The notes under the pieces are model-generated. The model made no database searches and had not been told where the DNA came from. It saw only the letters and a list, made by a program, of their open reading frames with translations. From Myxococcales bacterium (lineage in GTDB: Bacteria; Myxococcota_A; Polyangia; Haliangiales; Haliangiaceae): a DNA stretch of 64,000 nucleotides. The stretch spans positions 124,001-188,000 of the forward strand of contig JADJJK010000010.1 in NCBI GenBank assembly GCA_016706545.1, read 5' to 3'. Shown in pieces: positions 30,510-38,878 of this stretch (position 1 is the stretch's first letter; the number at the start of each line of letters is the position of its first letter). The position numbers and the translations under genes are program-made.

Positions 30510-31145
30510 TCAGGGCTGACCGAACCGGCGGATCTGCTCGGTGAGCTCGTCGACGTTCGTGCTCGGGTTTCGGCGTGGCGCGCCCATGCTCTGCGCGGTC
30601 TTGCGCAAGGACTGCGCGCGGCGAACAGCATCGGCGTAGCCATGGTGCAAGCGGTCCAGTGGCAGGAGCTTGTCTTCCTTGACGCCAAGGAGCTCCTTTG
30701 CCAGGCGCTGTGCGTCATGGCGATGGATCGCCTTGCTCTGGAGCTGGAAGTGCAGGAGCGCCCACAGCTCGAAGCAGGGATTGGAGAGCGCGATGAGGAT
30801 GTCGTTGGCTGCGGCTAGTTCGAGCGCCTGATCGAGATGGCGGTGCTCATCGACGTCGCAGACACACCACACCTCGTCGAACCGCAAGTTTTCATCGCGC
30901 TGGGCGCGCACTTCTCGCTCCGCCTCGCTGCGTAGCTCCAGCGCGCGCTTCACCAAGGCCACGGAGGCCTTGCCCTCCCCGGCGATCTCGACTTGCACCA
31001 GGCGGTTACGGAATGCGTGCTGCAGGTACTTGAAGTACAGCGGCTCGGTCTTGGTGCCCTCGCACACGAGCAACATCCGATGCTTGGGATCCCGACTGGG
31101 ACGTCGACGCCCCAGCGCCACGCTCCGATCGCGCGCGCGCGCCAT
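30510..31145 (-). CDS. rloB: RloB-like TOPRIM-type nuclease
   Basis: RloB/AbiLii-like protein (PF13707), 211 aa. The N-terminal strand-loop HRMLLVCEGTKTEPLYFKYL carries the Glu typical of TOPRIM-like nucleases. DEVWCVCDVDEH supplies the Asp-x-Asp pair. SNPCFELWALLHF is the family's signature. ATG 31145 is preferred over the in-frame TTG at 31148; it overlaps the stop of the upstream ATPase gene in TGATG, so the two are translationally coupled. In known two-gene systems of this type (RloAB, and by analogy AbiL and PARIS) the ATPase senses infection and releases the nuclease. Here the effector seems intact. Confidence 0.85.
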   Translation of the reverse strand: MARARDRSVALGRRRPSRDPKHRMLLVCEGTKTEPLYFKYLQHAFRNRLVQVEIAGEGKASVALVKRALELRSEAEREVRAQRDENLRFDEVWCVCDVDEHRHLDQALELAAANDILIALSNPCFELWALLHFQLQSKAIHRHDAQRLAKELLGVKEDKLLPLDRLHHGYADAVRRAQSLRKTAQSMGAPRRNPSTNVDELTEQIRRFGQP

Positions 31146-32449
31146 CAAGTGGACTCCCGAACGGCGCCTTCCGCGCCGAAGACGCCAAGGAACGGCACCG
31201 CGCCGTATCGCCCCTGCAAGTAGCCTCGTTGCAGGTTCTCATTGGTCCGGGGAGTGTAGTCAGTCAGCGGATAGAGGTGAGTAGCGCCGTCGCGATCCTT
31301 CTCAGTGAGCCAGACCTGGTCGCGCCGGAGCGGCGCCGGATCCGTGAGCAGGTTGCCCAGCAGAGATGACTCGTGAGTGTTGAACAGCAGCTGCGCGCCC
31401 CTGGGGTTTCTCGCGGGATCCTGGAAGATCTGGACCAACGCGAGCGCGAGCATCGGGTGCAGCGAGTTGAACTCGTCGATCGCCAGCAGCCCTCCTTCTG
31501 CCAGAAGCGGAAGCAGCGTGGGCAAGAGCCCGACCAGCGCGCGGGTGCCCGTGGACTCGTCGCGGAGATCGAGCCAGCGCGGCTCGACGCTCGTGCGGTG
31601 AGCGAAGGACAGCCGATATCCTCGCCGCCTGCGGCTCGACACTGGTTCTTCCGAACCATCTGCGCTGGCCTCTGGCACCGCTCGATCCGCTTCCACAACC
31701 TGGAAGTCTTCGATCCCAAGGTCTGCGGCGGCCAGCAGCTCGCGTGCTCGTTCTCGTGCTGACCTGGCGCCATCATCATCGGCAGTGGGCGCCGCGAACT
31801 GGCCCCACCACTGCGGTACCGACGATGAGAAGACCCGGTCGACCGACAGGGTCAAGGGGTTCAGGCGCGCGGCGAACCACTGGAAGATGGGGGTGAGCTG
31901 TTCGTGGTTGTTCTGCGCCGCGGCAGACAGAAACAAGCTGTTTGGGCGCACCAGCGCCTCGATCACCTTGTTCTCGCCGTGCAAGGACCGCCCGATCTCG
32001 AAGGTCTGTTCGTCGCGGCTGAACCATTCCTGCTTTCGACCGTTGGGCCACGCGCGGAGCCACTCCTCGCGCACGACCTCATCATCGACAGCGAAGCCAT
32101 ACTCGTAGCGCGCTCCCTCGATCATCATCTCGGCGACGAAGGTCGAGGGAGTGTGCGCATCGACCCCGAGCGCAAAGGAGCGACGGGGCACCCCTCCTAT
32201 GGGCTCCCACATGCGTTGCGAGTAAGCCACCGCGCTGCGCATGAACGCGAGCGCGTCGATGACGTTGGTCTTGCCAGATGCGTTGGCTCCATAGATCGCG
32301 CATACCGGGAGTACGGCTTCATCGAGCCCGTCAGGATGCACGAGCCGTGCGTCGCCATCTCCATCCGCGATGAACGACAACTCCTGCTCGTCGCGCAGGG
32401 AGCGATGGTTCGCGACCCGGAAGCGCAAGAGCTGACCATCTGCGATCAT
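31145..32449 (-). CDS. rloA: RloA-like AAA15/ABC-type ATPase
   Basis: AAA_15/AAA_21 ATPase, 434 aa, partner of the RloB-like gene downstream. It begins LLRFRVANHRSLRDEQELSF, the usual first strands of this family. Walker A is IYGANASGKTNVID. Walker B with the catalytic Glu's place is LLAIDEFNSLHP, and NTHESSLL is the H-loop. A central insert (residues about 225-275, acidic then SSRRRRGYR) replaces the coiled coil of SMC-like relatives. I infer an anti-phage ATPase-nuclease pair that acts by abortive infection. No mobile element flanks it. Confidence 0.88.
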   Translation of the reverse strand: MIADGQLLRFRVANHRSLRDEQELSFIADGDGDARLVHPDGLDEAVLPVCAIYGANASGKTNVIDALAFMRSAVAYSQRMWEPIGGVPRRSFALGVDAHTPSTFVAEMMIEGARYEYGFAVDDEVVREEWLRAWPNGRKQEWFSRDEQTFEIGRSLHGENKVIEALVRPNSLFLSAAAQNNHEQLTPIFQWFAARLNPLTLSVDRVFSSSVPQWWGQFAAPTADDDGARSARERARELLAAADLGIEDFQVVEADRAVPEASADGSEEPVSSRRRRGYRLSFAHRTSVEPRWLDLRDESTGTRALVGLLPTLLPLLAEGGLLAIDEFNSLHPMLALALVQIFQDPARNPRGAQLLFNTHESSLLGNLLTDPAPLRRDQVWLTEKDRDGATHLYPLTDYTPRTNENLQRGYLQGRYGAVPFLGVFGAEGAVREST

Positions 32450-32565
32450 GGACGCATTTTACAGCCGAAAAATCCGGATTTCTTGCAAAAGAAGCGAATA
32501 AAATGCAGATCCAAGCAATGTCAATGTCGTGCTCGGTGGGGTTGGGCCGGGTGTAGCCTCCATTC

Positions 32566-33348
32566 ATGCCGCCTGCCTTCCCCCACCTGGCCCTGGTGCG
32601 CCGGCCCAGCTCGCGGCTGGCGGAGGGGGAGGTCACGCATGTGGCGCGACAGGTGGTGGACGTGGAGCTGGCGCGGCGGCAGCACACGGCCTACGTGCAG
32701 GTGCTGCGGCAGCACGGCCTGGAGATCGTGGAGGTGCCGCCCGCCGATGAGCACCCTGATGGGCTGTTCGTGGAGGACACCTTGGTCGTGCTGGAGCGCG
32801 GGGCGGCGCCGCGCGCGGTGCTGACCCGGCCCGGCGCGGACAGCCGGCGCGGGGAGATCGAGAGCGTGGCCCTGGTGGCGCAGGCGCGCGGCCTGGCGCT
32901 GGCGCGCATCACCGCGCCGGCGACGCTGGATGGCGGCGACGTGCTGGTGACGCCGCGGCACGTGCTGGTGGGGCAGAGCACGCGCAGCAACGCCGCGGCG
33001 CTGGCGCAGCTCGCGCCGCTCACCGGCGGCCGGCCGGTGGTGCCGGTGCCGGTGCATGGCGCGCTGCACCTCAAGACCGCGGTCACCAGCTTGCCCGACG
33101 GCGCGCTGATCGCCGTGCCCGCGTACGTCGATTGCGCAGCGCTGCGCGCGCTGGGCTACCAGGTACACGAGGCGGCGGACGTCAGCGGCGGCGATGTGCT
33201 GTGCCTGGGCGACACCGTGCTCTTGCCGGCCAGCGCCGCTGCCACCGCGGCGCAGCTGCGCGCGCTGGGCCACGCGGTTCAGCTGCTGGACCTCGGCGAG
33301 CTGCAGAAGCTCGAGGCCGGCGTCACCTGCATGAGCGTGCTGGTGTAG
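32566..33348 (+). CDS. ddaH: Dimethylarginine dimethylaminohydrolase (DDAH)
   Basis: Guanidino-group-modifying enzyme of the DDAH branch, 260 aa as usual. It hydrolyses N-omega-methylated arginines to citrulline and a methylamine. Motifs in order: LVRRPS at the start, FVEDTLVVL (acidic substrate residues), DGGDVLVT (family signature), HGALHLKTAV (catalytic His) and, at the C terminus, the nucleophile Cys255 in EAGVTCMSVLV. It reads away from the RloAB pair and converges on the kinase gene with an 17-bp gap. An amidinotransferase or a simple arginine deiminase is less likely given the length and C-terminal Cys context. Confidence 0.9.
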   Translation: MPPAFPHLALVRRPSSRLAEGEVTHVARQVVDVELARRQHTAYVQVLRQHGLEIVEVPPADEHPDGLFVEDTLVVLERGAAPRAVLTRPGADSRRGEIESVALVAQARGLALARITAPATLDGGDVLVTPRHVLVGQSTRSNAAALAQLAPLTGGRPVVPVPVHGALHLKTAVTSLPDGALIAVPAYVDCAALRALGYQVHEAADVSGGDVLCLGDTVLLPASAAATAAQLRALGHAVQLLDLGELQKLEAGVTCMSVLV

Positions 33349-33365
33349 CCGCGCGACGCGCGGTG

Positions 33366-34718
33366 CTACAGCAGCCCGCGCGCCCACAGCGCCACCAGCG
33401 TGCCGGCGCCGAAGGCCAGCGCTAGCGCGCCCAGGAAGCGGGCGATGTCCATCGCGGTGGACTCGGGCGGCAGGGTGACGGTCGGCGCCTCGCTCGACGC
33501 GAAGGGGGCAGGCGGCGCTGAGGGCGTGGACTGGGCGCCCGGGGCCAGGCCGGGCAGGACCAGGATCTGGTTGCCCGTCGAGGTCTTGACGGCGAGCCGG
33601 AGCTGTCGCTGGCGCTCGGCGAGCGCGTCGGCGAAGGTCTCGCGGACCCAGCGGGCCACGCGGGTGGGCGCGCCGAGCATGCCAGAGGTGAGGGCGGCCT
33701 CGCGCAGCGCCTCGGCCATGGCAGAGGCGCTGGGATAGCGGCGCTCCGGATCGCGGTCGAGCGCCCGCAGGATGATCTCGTCGAACACCGCGGGCGGAGC
33801 CAGCCCGACCTTGCTGGGCGCCGCGACCTCCAGCGTCAGCACGCGGCGCACGGTCTCGGCGTCGGTGTCGCCGCGGAACAAGGGGCGACCGGTGAGCGCG
33901 CTCCAGAGCACGGCGCCGGCGGCGAACTGATCCGCGCGGTGATCCACGCGGTGGCCATGATCCAGCAGCTCGGGGGCGCAGTAGCAGAGCTTGCCCTTGA
34001 GCATGCCGGGCTCGGTGGAGGAGATGCGGGCGCGCGCCTTGGCGATGCCGAAGTCGGTGATGCGGGCGTCGCCGTCGATCCCCACCAGGATGTTCTGCGG
34101 CGACACATCGCGGTGGACGAGGCCCACCGGGTTGCCGTCATCGTCCTCCAGCGAATGGGCGGCCGTCAGCCCGTTGAGCGCGCCGATCAAGATCGGCACG
34201 ATCAGGCTCGGTGGCCGGAAGGTGGGGTTCTTCGCCAGGAGCTGATCCAGCGAACAGCCCTCGACGTACGGCATGACCAGGTAGTAGCCGTGCTCGCTCT
34301 TGCCCAGCTCGAGCACGCTGGCCACGTTGTGGTGGTGGATGCGCGCCGCCAGGCGGCCCTCGTCGAGCAGCATGGCGACGAAGTCATGGTCGTGCGCCAG
34401 GTGGGCGTGCATCTCCTTGATAGCGAACAGGCGCTCGAAGCCGGCCTCTCCGGCGCGTCGGCACAGGTACACCACGCCCATGCCCCCGCGCGCGATCTCG
34501 GCAATGATCTCGTAGGGGCCAAGCTGCCGGCGTCGCGGCGCGGGCGTCGGGGTCACCGCGGGCTCCGCGGGCGCTGCGGGCTCCGCGGGCGCCGGCTCGG
34601 CCTCGATGACCAGCTCGGCCGCGTCGGCAGCGTCGGCATCGGCCGCGATGACGACGTCGTCGGTCGCGGCGGCGGCGAGGTCCGCCTCCGCGGGCTGCGC
34701 TTGTCCTAGCGGTCCCAC
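33366..34718 (-). CDS. Ser/Thr protein kinase with C-terminal membrane anchor, 450 aa
   Basis: Hanks-type kinase beginning at GTG 34718, overlapping the stop of the lipoprotein gene before it by 13 bp. An acidic Ala/Glu/Pro N-terminal tail (about 60 residues) precedes the kinase domain. GPYEIIAEIARGGMGVVYL is the Gly-rich loop, FAIKEMHAH holds the catalytic Lys, HRDVSPQN is the catalytic loop (Val-Ser in place of Leu-Lys, usual in this group) and ITDFGIAKA is the DFG. The C terminus is one helix (IARFLGALALAFGAGTLVALWA), so the kinase hangs from the inner membrane with no outer sensor. It is the last gene of the redox operon, which suggests it tunes that system by phosphorylation. Confidence 0.9.
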   Translation of the reverse strand: MGPLGQAQPAEADLAAAATDDVVIAADADAADAAELVIEAEPAPAEPAAPAEPAVTPTPAPRRRQLGPYEIIAEIARGGMGVVYLCRRAGEAGFERLFAIKEMHAHLAHDHDFVAMLLDEGRLAARIHHHNVASVLELGKSEHGYYLVMPYVEGCSLDQLLAKNPTFRPPSLIVPILIGALNGLTAAHSLEDDDGNPVGLVHRDVSPQNILVGIDGDARITDFGIAKARARISSTEPGMLKGKLCYCAPELLDHGHRVDHRADQFAAGAVLWSALTGRPLFRGDTDAETVRRVLTLEVAAPSKVGLAPPAVFDEIILRALDRDPERRYPSASAMAEALREAALTSGMLGAPTRVARWVRETFADALAERQRQLRLAVKTSTGNQILVLPGLAPGAQSTPSAPPAPFASSEAPTVTLPPESTAMDIARFLGALALAFGAGTLVALWARGLL

Positions 34719-35224
34719 GGCGACCCCGGCGCCGGCGCCACCAGGCCGAGGTCGATGCCGCTGGCGGAGCCGGAGGTCTCCACTGTGATGCTGGCCGGGC
34801 TGCGATACGCGCCGTAGGTCCCGCCTGGATCGACCCTCGGTCGGTACCGGTCGCCGTCGTCGACGTTGGTGTCCACCAGCGCCAGCAGGAAGTAGCGGCC
34901 AGGTGGTACGCCATGGACCGCGTACGCCTGCGGGAACACCGGATCTTCGATCACGACCTCTGCCACCGGCGCGCCGCGTGGCGGAAACGACGAGAACACG
35001 GCGACCCGCAGCGGGCCGGACTCCTGGCCGCGGTACTCGATGACGCCGCTCACCGTACCGGCGGTCTGCTCAGGTGGCGGGGAGCCCGCGGTGCAGGCGG
35101 CCAAGAGGAGCGCCAAGCAGCCAGCGCCGCGGCGCGGGCGGGTGCCTGAGGCGTGGCAGGACAAGGGCGTCAGCTGGGGCCGAGATGCTTGCCGAGACGT
35201 CGGGGAGAAGAGGGGCGTCGTCAT
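34706..35224 (-). CDS. Small lipoprotein, 172 aa
   Basis: ATG 35224 overlaps the stop of the blue-copper/di-heme gene by ATGA. A basic N-region (RPRRGAG) and hydrophobic core end in the lipobox LAAC at residue 44. The mature domain is a beta-sandwich of carboxypeptidase-regulatory-like style: GVIEYRGQESGPLRVAVFSSFPP, then VPPGRYFLLALVDTNVDDGD, which may bind calcium through its Asp cluster. There is no CxxCH and no copper ligand set, so it is probably an assembly or scaffold factor for the redox proteins. Not a recognised named family. Confidence 0.75.
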   Translation of the reverse strand: MTTPLFSPTSRQASRPQLTPLSCHASGTRPRRGAGCLALLLAACTAGSPPPEQTAGTVSGVIEYRGQESGPLRVAVFSSFPPRGAPVAEVVIEDPVFPQAYAVHGVPPGRYFLLALVDTNVDDGDRYRPRVDPGGTYGAYRSPASITVETSGSASGIDLGLVAPAPGSPWDR

Positions 35225-36816
35225 GGGGAGGAGATCCTTCCGGCCGGATCGCGCAGCAGATACTCGATCGCCGGCCGCTTGTGACCGAGGGAAAGCACGT
35301 AGTGCGCCAGGTCCCAACGCTCCGCCGGGCTCATCGCGCCAGCGAAGGAGGGCATGGGCGTACCGCCGAGGCCGGTCGAGATGGCGCGGTAGATGACGGC
35401 GCCACAACAGCCACCTTTGAGCTCTCCGCGCGCGAAGTTCGCGGGGGAGATCCGGTTACTCCAGTCGTCGCGCAGCACCTTGGCCGCGGGGCCATCGCCG
35501 TGGCCGTCGTCGCCGTGGCAGGTGGCGCATTGCATCTTGCCGTACAGCGCCTTGCCACGCGCGACCGAGGCACCGTCGTATGGCGGCTCGGCGGGGATGT
35601 CCAGCGGCGTCGGCGGCGCGGCGTCGGACCAGAACGCATCAGACAGCGTGGTCAGGTAGCGCGCCAAGGTCTCGATCTGGGTGCGCGTGAGCTTGCCCTT
35701 CCAGGCCGGCATGTGGGTGCCGCGCACGCCCACCGAGATCGTGCGCACCAGGTCGTCGAGGCTTGGCGGCGAGCCGGCCGGGGTCATGCGAAACTTGTAG
35801 GTGCCGCGTGTGAAGTCCCGCGGCGGCGTGGAGGTGAACCGCACCGAGGGCCCCCGGCCGTCGCCGCTTCGACCGTGACAGGTGGCGCAGTAGCGCTGAA
35901 ACAGCGGCGCCCCTTCTCGGGCCAGGCGCGAGCGTTCATCCCCGCGGCGCTGTGCCTCCAGCTCCTCGATCGCGGTGCGCGCCGCGGTCAGCGCGTCGCG
36001 GAGCTGCGTGTCCGCCGGCCGGGACGCGGGATCTTCTGCGCTCGGCTCCTTGAAGGTGAGTCGGACCGCGGGCGCTTCACCCGACGCCACGGTGACCTTC
36101 TGCTCCACCGCGCCCAGCTTCTCGTGCCAGGCGCGCACCCGGTACTCGCCAGGCGGCACGTCGGGGATGGAGAAGCTGCCGTCGGCGCCGGTCACCGCGT
36201 GATACCGGTGCGGGACCACCGCGATGTACGCGCTCATCCAGGTGTGGCCGGAGTCGCAGCGGATGCGCAGGATGCCGGGCTCGGTGAGCTTGCGCTCCAC
36301 CAGCTTGCCGGGCACCGGGATGGCCAGGTTGAACGTGGTGCGCTTGCCCAGGAAGGCATGCACGTTGTGCAGCACCGGGTCGCTGGAGGAGATCTGCAGC
36401 GTGGTGCCCATGGTCACGGTGCGCACGTGCGGCACGAAGCGACAGGCGCGCTGATCGAGAGTGGCGGTGCCGGCCTCGGGGAGTTGCTCGCTGGCCACCC
36501 CCTGCAGCACCACCACCACGTTGGCCAGGCCGCCGTCGTCGGCCGCGAGCAGGCTCTCGTCGACGAGCGGGCCGCCCTTGGCGCACACCTCAGGATCGTG
36601 GTGGGGGGTGATCGGAGCGGGGGCGACGATCTTGCCAGCGAAGTACACGCGGCCGGTGACGGGCGCCCGGGCGGGCGCCGCGGGCATAGCTGCCGGATCT
36701 TGCGCGAGCACGGCGCGCCAGGTCAGGGTCAAGAGCGTGGCGGCGCCAAGCGCGACCGGCAAGGCGCGCCGCAGCGCGCGCGGGCGAGGACGAAGGCTCG
36801 AAGAAGGCAAGCGCAT
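35221..36816 (-). CDS. Blue-copper/di-heme fusion protein, 531 aa
   Basis: ATG 36816 gives a signal peptide (LPVALGAATLLTLTWRAVLA). Residues about 50-200 form a plastocyanin-like domain with likely copper ligands His140 (SSSDPVLHNVHAF), Cys187, His191 and Met194 (CDSGHTWM). A small beta domain (SFSIPDVPPGEYRVRAWH) follows at about 205-260. Two c-type heme domains come next, with CATCH at 310-314 and 430-434, each followed by GDG-type loops; likely Met ligands lie in GTHMPAW and GTPMPSF. So copper and two hemes sit in one chain, suiting it to pass electrons between a copper carrier and cytochromes in the periplasm. It overlaps the next gene by ATGA and follows the barrel gene by 8 bp. Confidence 0.88.
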   Translation of the reverse strand: MRLPSSSLRPRPRALRRALPVALGAATLLTLTWRAVLAQDPAAMPAAPARAPVTGRVYFAGKIVAPAPITPHHDPEVCAKGGPLVDESLLAADDGGLANVVVVLQGVASEQLPEAGTATLDQRACRFVPHVRTVTMGTTLQISSSDPVLHNVHAFLGKRTTFNLAIPVPGKLVERKLTEPGILRIRCDSGHTWMSAYIAVVPHRYHAVTGADGSFSIPDVPPGEYRVRAWHEKLGAVEQKVTVASGEAPAVRLTFKEPSAEDPASRPADTQLRDALTAARTAIEELEAQRRGDERSRLAREGAPLFQRYCATCHGRSGDGRGPSVRFTSTPPRDFTRGTYKFRMTPAGSPPSLDDLVRTISVGVRGTHMPAWKGKLTRTQIETLARYLTTLSDAFWSDAAPPTPLDIPAEPPYDGASVARGKALYGKMQCATCHGDDGHGDGPAAKVLRDDWSNRISPANFARGELKGGCCGAVIYRAISTGLGGTPMPSFAGAMSPAERWDLAHYVLSLGHKRPAIEYLLRDPAGRISSP

Positions 36817-36824
36817 GGTGGCTC

Positions 36825-38129
36825 CTACATGAACAGGTGAGAGAACACGACCACGTCCCAGGCTCCGCCCGTGGGCGAGGCGTCGCTCCAGGTCCGGCGC
36901 ACCATCGCGCGCAGCTCGGTGAAGGGCCAAGGGAAGAACTCCACCACCAGGCCAGCGCGGGCGGTGGAGTTGTCGAGGAGATCAAGGTCGGGATCGGCGA
37001 ACTCGAAGGTGCCGATGACGTCGAGCCCCTGGGTGGGCAGAAAGCTCAGCTCCTGATAGCTCGTGTAGCCGCGCAACGTGGAGAGCCGGTCGCTCGAGAA
37101 CTCATCGCGGACCCACGCCAGGTCGGCGAGGTACGTGAAGCGGCCAAGGTTGGCGGTGAGAAACGCGCCAGCGCGGAGCTCTTCGACCCCGGCGCCCACC
37201 TCGGCGGCGTCGGCGGAGGGGATGCTGCGGCCAAACAGCGGGTTGGCCTGGTTGTTGTTCTGGTTCCAGTAGAAGGACGCCCCGAGCTGGCCGCGGACCC
37301 AGCCGGCGTCGCCGCGGATGGAGAGCCGGGACGCCGCGGCCTTCTCGAAGCGTCGGCGCTCGGTGCCGTGGGTGTCGAAGGCGGTGTCGCCGAGCGTGCC
37401 GTTGAGCAGCGAGACGGTGGCGGTGAACGGCCCGGCGAACCCGGTCAGCTCGAGCCCGGTGTCGCGGTCCGCGGCGCCAAGGCCGATGCCCTCGCGGGTG
37501 AAGAGCTGGTGCTCGACCTCGCGGATGCCGAACGCGGGCAGGAAGCGGCCGACCTTGAGCATCAGATCGTACTCCGAGGGCTCCGGCTTGGCGTGAAACA
37601 GCGCCCAGGCCTCGAAGCCGGAGTACGCGCCGATGTCGAGCACGGTGGTGACGTGCTTGTTGAGCGTCATGGCGTGATACAGGTCCGCCTGCATCAGGAA
37701 GAACGAGTTGGTGATCTCCGGATCTTCGCCGGGCGCCGTGCCCTTGTCCGGGCGGATCATGATGTACGCGGCGCGCAGGTCGCCGCCGAGCACCATCCAT
37801 GGGTTTATCTCTGGATCGAAGACCACGTCGTCGTCGTCGCTGTCGTCGTCGCTGTCCGCGCCGGCCTGGCCGCCGGCGTTATCTCCCGCTCCGCCCGCGG
37901 GCCTGGGCTTGACCACGTAGTCCTCGCGCCGCGGGGCCGCGGCGCGGGGGAGCCACGCTCGCTCGAACACGTTGCGGCCGTAGGCGTTGCGGATGCCGCC
38001 GCCGGTGGGGCTGATGTGGCACTGGATGCACTCGTTGCCGTTGCGGGCCGCGAAGCGTGGCACCGCTTCGGCGGGCGAGCTGACAAGGACAGCGACCGCC
38101 AGCGCGATCGCAAAGAGGACAGGCTTCAT
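36825..38129 (-). CDS. Mono-heme outer-membrane barrel protein, 434 aa
   Basis: ATG 38129 overlaps the previous stop by ATGA. A signal peptide (LFAIALAVAVLVSSPAEA) leads straight to a heme site, CIQCH at residues 34-38, followed by SPTGGGIRNAYGRNVFERAWLP. An acidic linker (DSDDDSDDDD) near residues 80-90 could bind calcium. The rest alternates strands and turns in the manner of a 16-strand-type porin: LGGDLRAAYIMIR, FFLMQADLYHAMTLN, FTATVSLLNGTLG, LGASFYWNQNNN, FTYLADLAWVRDEF. It ends with VVVFSHLFM. A barrel with its own heme is a plausible outer-membrane electron path; alternatively the heme is a small periplasmic plug domain on an ordinary porin. Confidence 0.85.
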   Translation of the reverse strand: MKPVLFAIALAVAVLVSSPAEAVPRFAARNGNECIQCHISPTGGGIRNAYGRNVFERAWLPRAAAPRREDYVVKPRPAGGAGDNAGGQAGADSDDDSDDDDVVFDPEINPWMVLGGDLRAAYIMIRPDKGTAPGEDPEITNSFFLMQADLYHAMTLNKHVTTVLDIGAYSGFEAWALFHAKPEPSEYDLMLKVGRFLPAFGIREVEHQLFTREGIGLGAADRDTGLELTGFAGPFTATVSLLNGTLGDTAFDTHGTERRRFEKAAASRLSIRGDAGWVRGQLGASFYWNQNNNQANPLFGRSIPSADAAEVGAGVEELRAGAFLTANLGRFTYLADLAWVRDEFSSDRLSTLRGYTSYQELSFLPTQGLDVIGTFEFADPDLDLLDNSTARAGLVVEFFPWPFTELRAMVRRTWSDASPTGGAWDVVVFSHLFM

Positions 38130-38878
38130 GGGGTCTCCAGCGGCTTGAGTGCAGTGCCAAGGACGCGCTTGCCGGAAGAAGGGGACCAGCGGAGCTTGGT
38201 CGGCGCGTAGCCGTCGAGCTCGAGCTTGATCTCCACCGGGGCGGTCACCGGCAGGTAGGCAGTGAGAGGCGTGACGCCCCAGACCGCGCCGGCGATCTTC
38301 ACCGTCGCGCCCTCGGGTTCGGAGCGGATCTCGATCTCCACCAGGCCCCCTTCGCCAGCAGCCGGCTCGGCGGGCGGCGTGACGGAGGTGGACGCGGGTG
38401 CGTCGCGGTCCTTGGCCACGCGCGAGCTTGCCCCTGCGCGATCGCGATCGCGTCGGCTCGCGGCGCGCTCGGGCGTGGCGGTGGCGGTGGCGGCGGGCGG
38501 AGCCGTCGCGGTAGCGCCTGCTGGCGGCGTGGCCGTGGTCTGGCTGGCGGTGGCTGCCGCAGCAGGCGCAGCTTGCGTGACGCCTGCCGTTGCTGACGTT
38601 GCTGACGTTGCTGACGTCGCCGCCGTTGCCGAGGTCTCTGCCGTCGCTGCCTCGCGCGCGCCGGTGCTCTGGCCAGAGGTCCACAGCAGCGTGGTGATCA
38701 CCCCGGCCTGGAACGCGGCCAGCACGCCAAGCAGCATCGTCCAGGGGTTGCGCCAGGACAGCGGGCGATACGCTGCGCGTCGCAGCGACACCGCGGGCCT
38801 CGCCACCGGCGCCTGGCCATTCCCGATGGGCCCGTCGCCGGGGGGCGGGGTTCGACCGGGCGTGGTCGGCGAGGTCAT
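38126..38878 (-). CDS. Membrane-anchored PEGA-domain protein, 250 aa
   Basis: ATG 38878 overlaps the upstream stop by ATGA and the gene ends by ATGA into the next. Residues 1-45 are a Pro/Gly-rich cytoplasmic tail. One membrane helix (NPWTMLLGVLAAFQAGVITTLLW) is followed by a long Ala/Thr linker with SATSATSATSAT repeats and a basic stretch. The C-terminal 70 residues are a PEGA domain (VEIEIRSEPEGATVKIAGAVWGVTPL, then VEIKLELDGYAP). PEGA domains occur on surface and periplasmic proteins and bind partners or wall. No redox motif is present, so it probably tethers the electron-transfer proteins. Confidence 0.85.
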   Translation of the reverse strand: MTSPTTPGRTPPPGDGPIGNGQAPVARPAVSLRRAAYRPLSWRNPWTMLLGVLAAFQAGVITTLLWTSGQSTGAREAATAETSATAATSATSATSATAGVTQAAPAAAATASQTTATPPAGATATAPPAATATATPERAASRRDRDRAGASSRVAKDRDAPASTSVTPPAEPAAGEGGLVEIEIRSEPEGATVKIAGAVWGVTPLTAYLPVTAPVEIKLELDGYAPTKLRWSPSSGKRVLGTALKPLETP

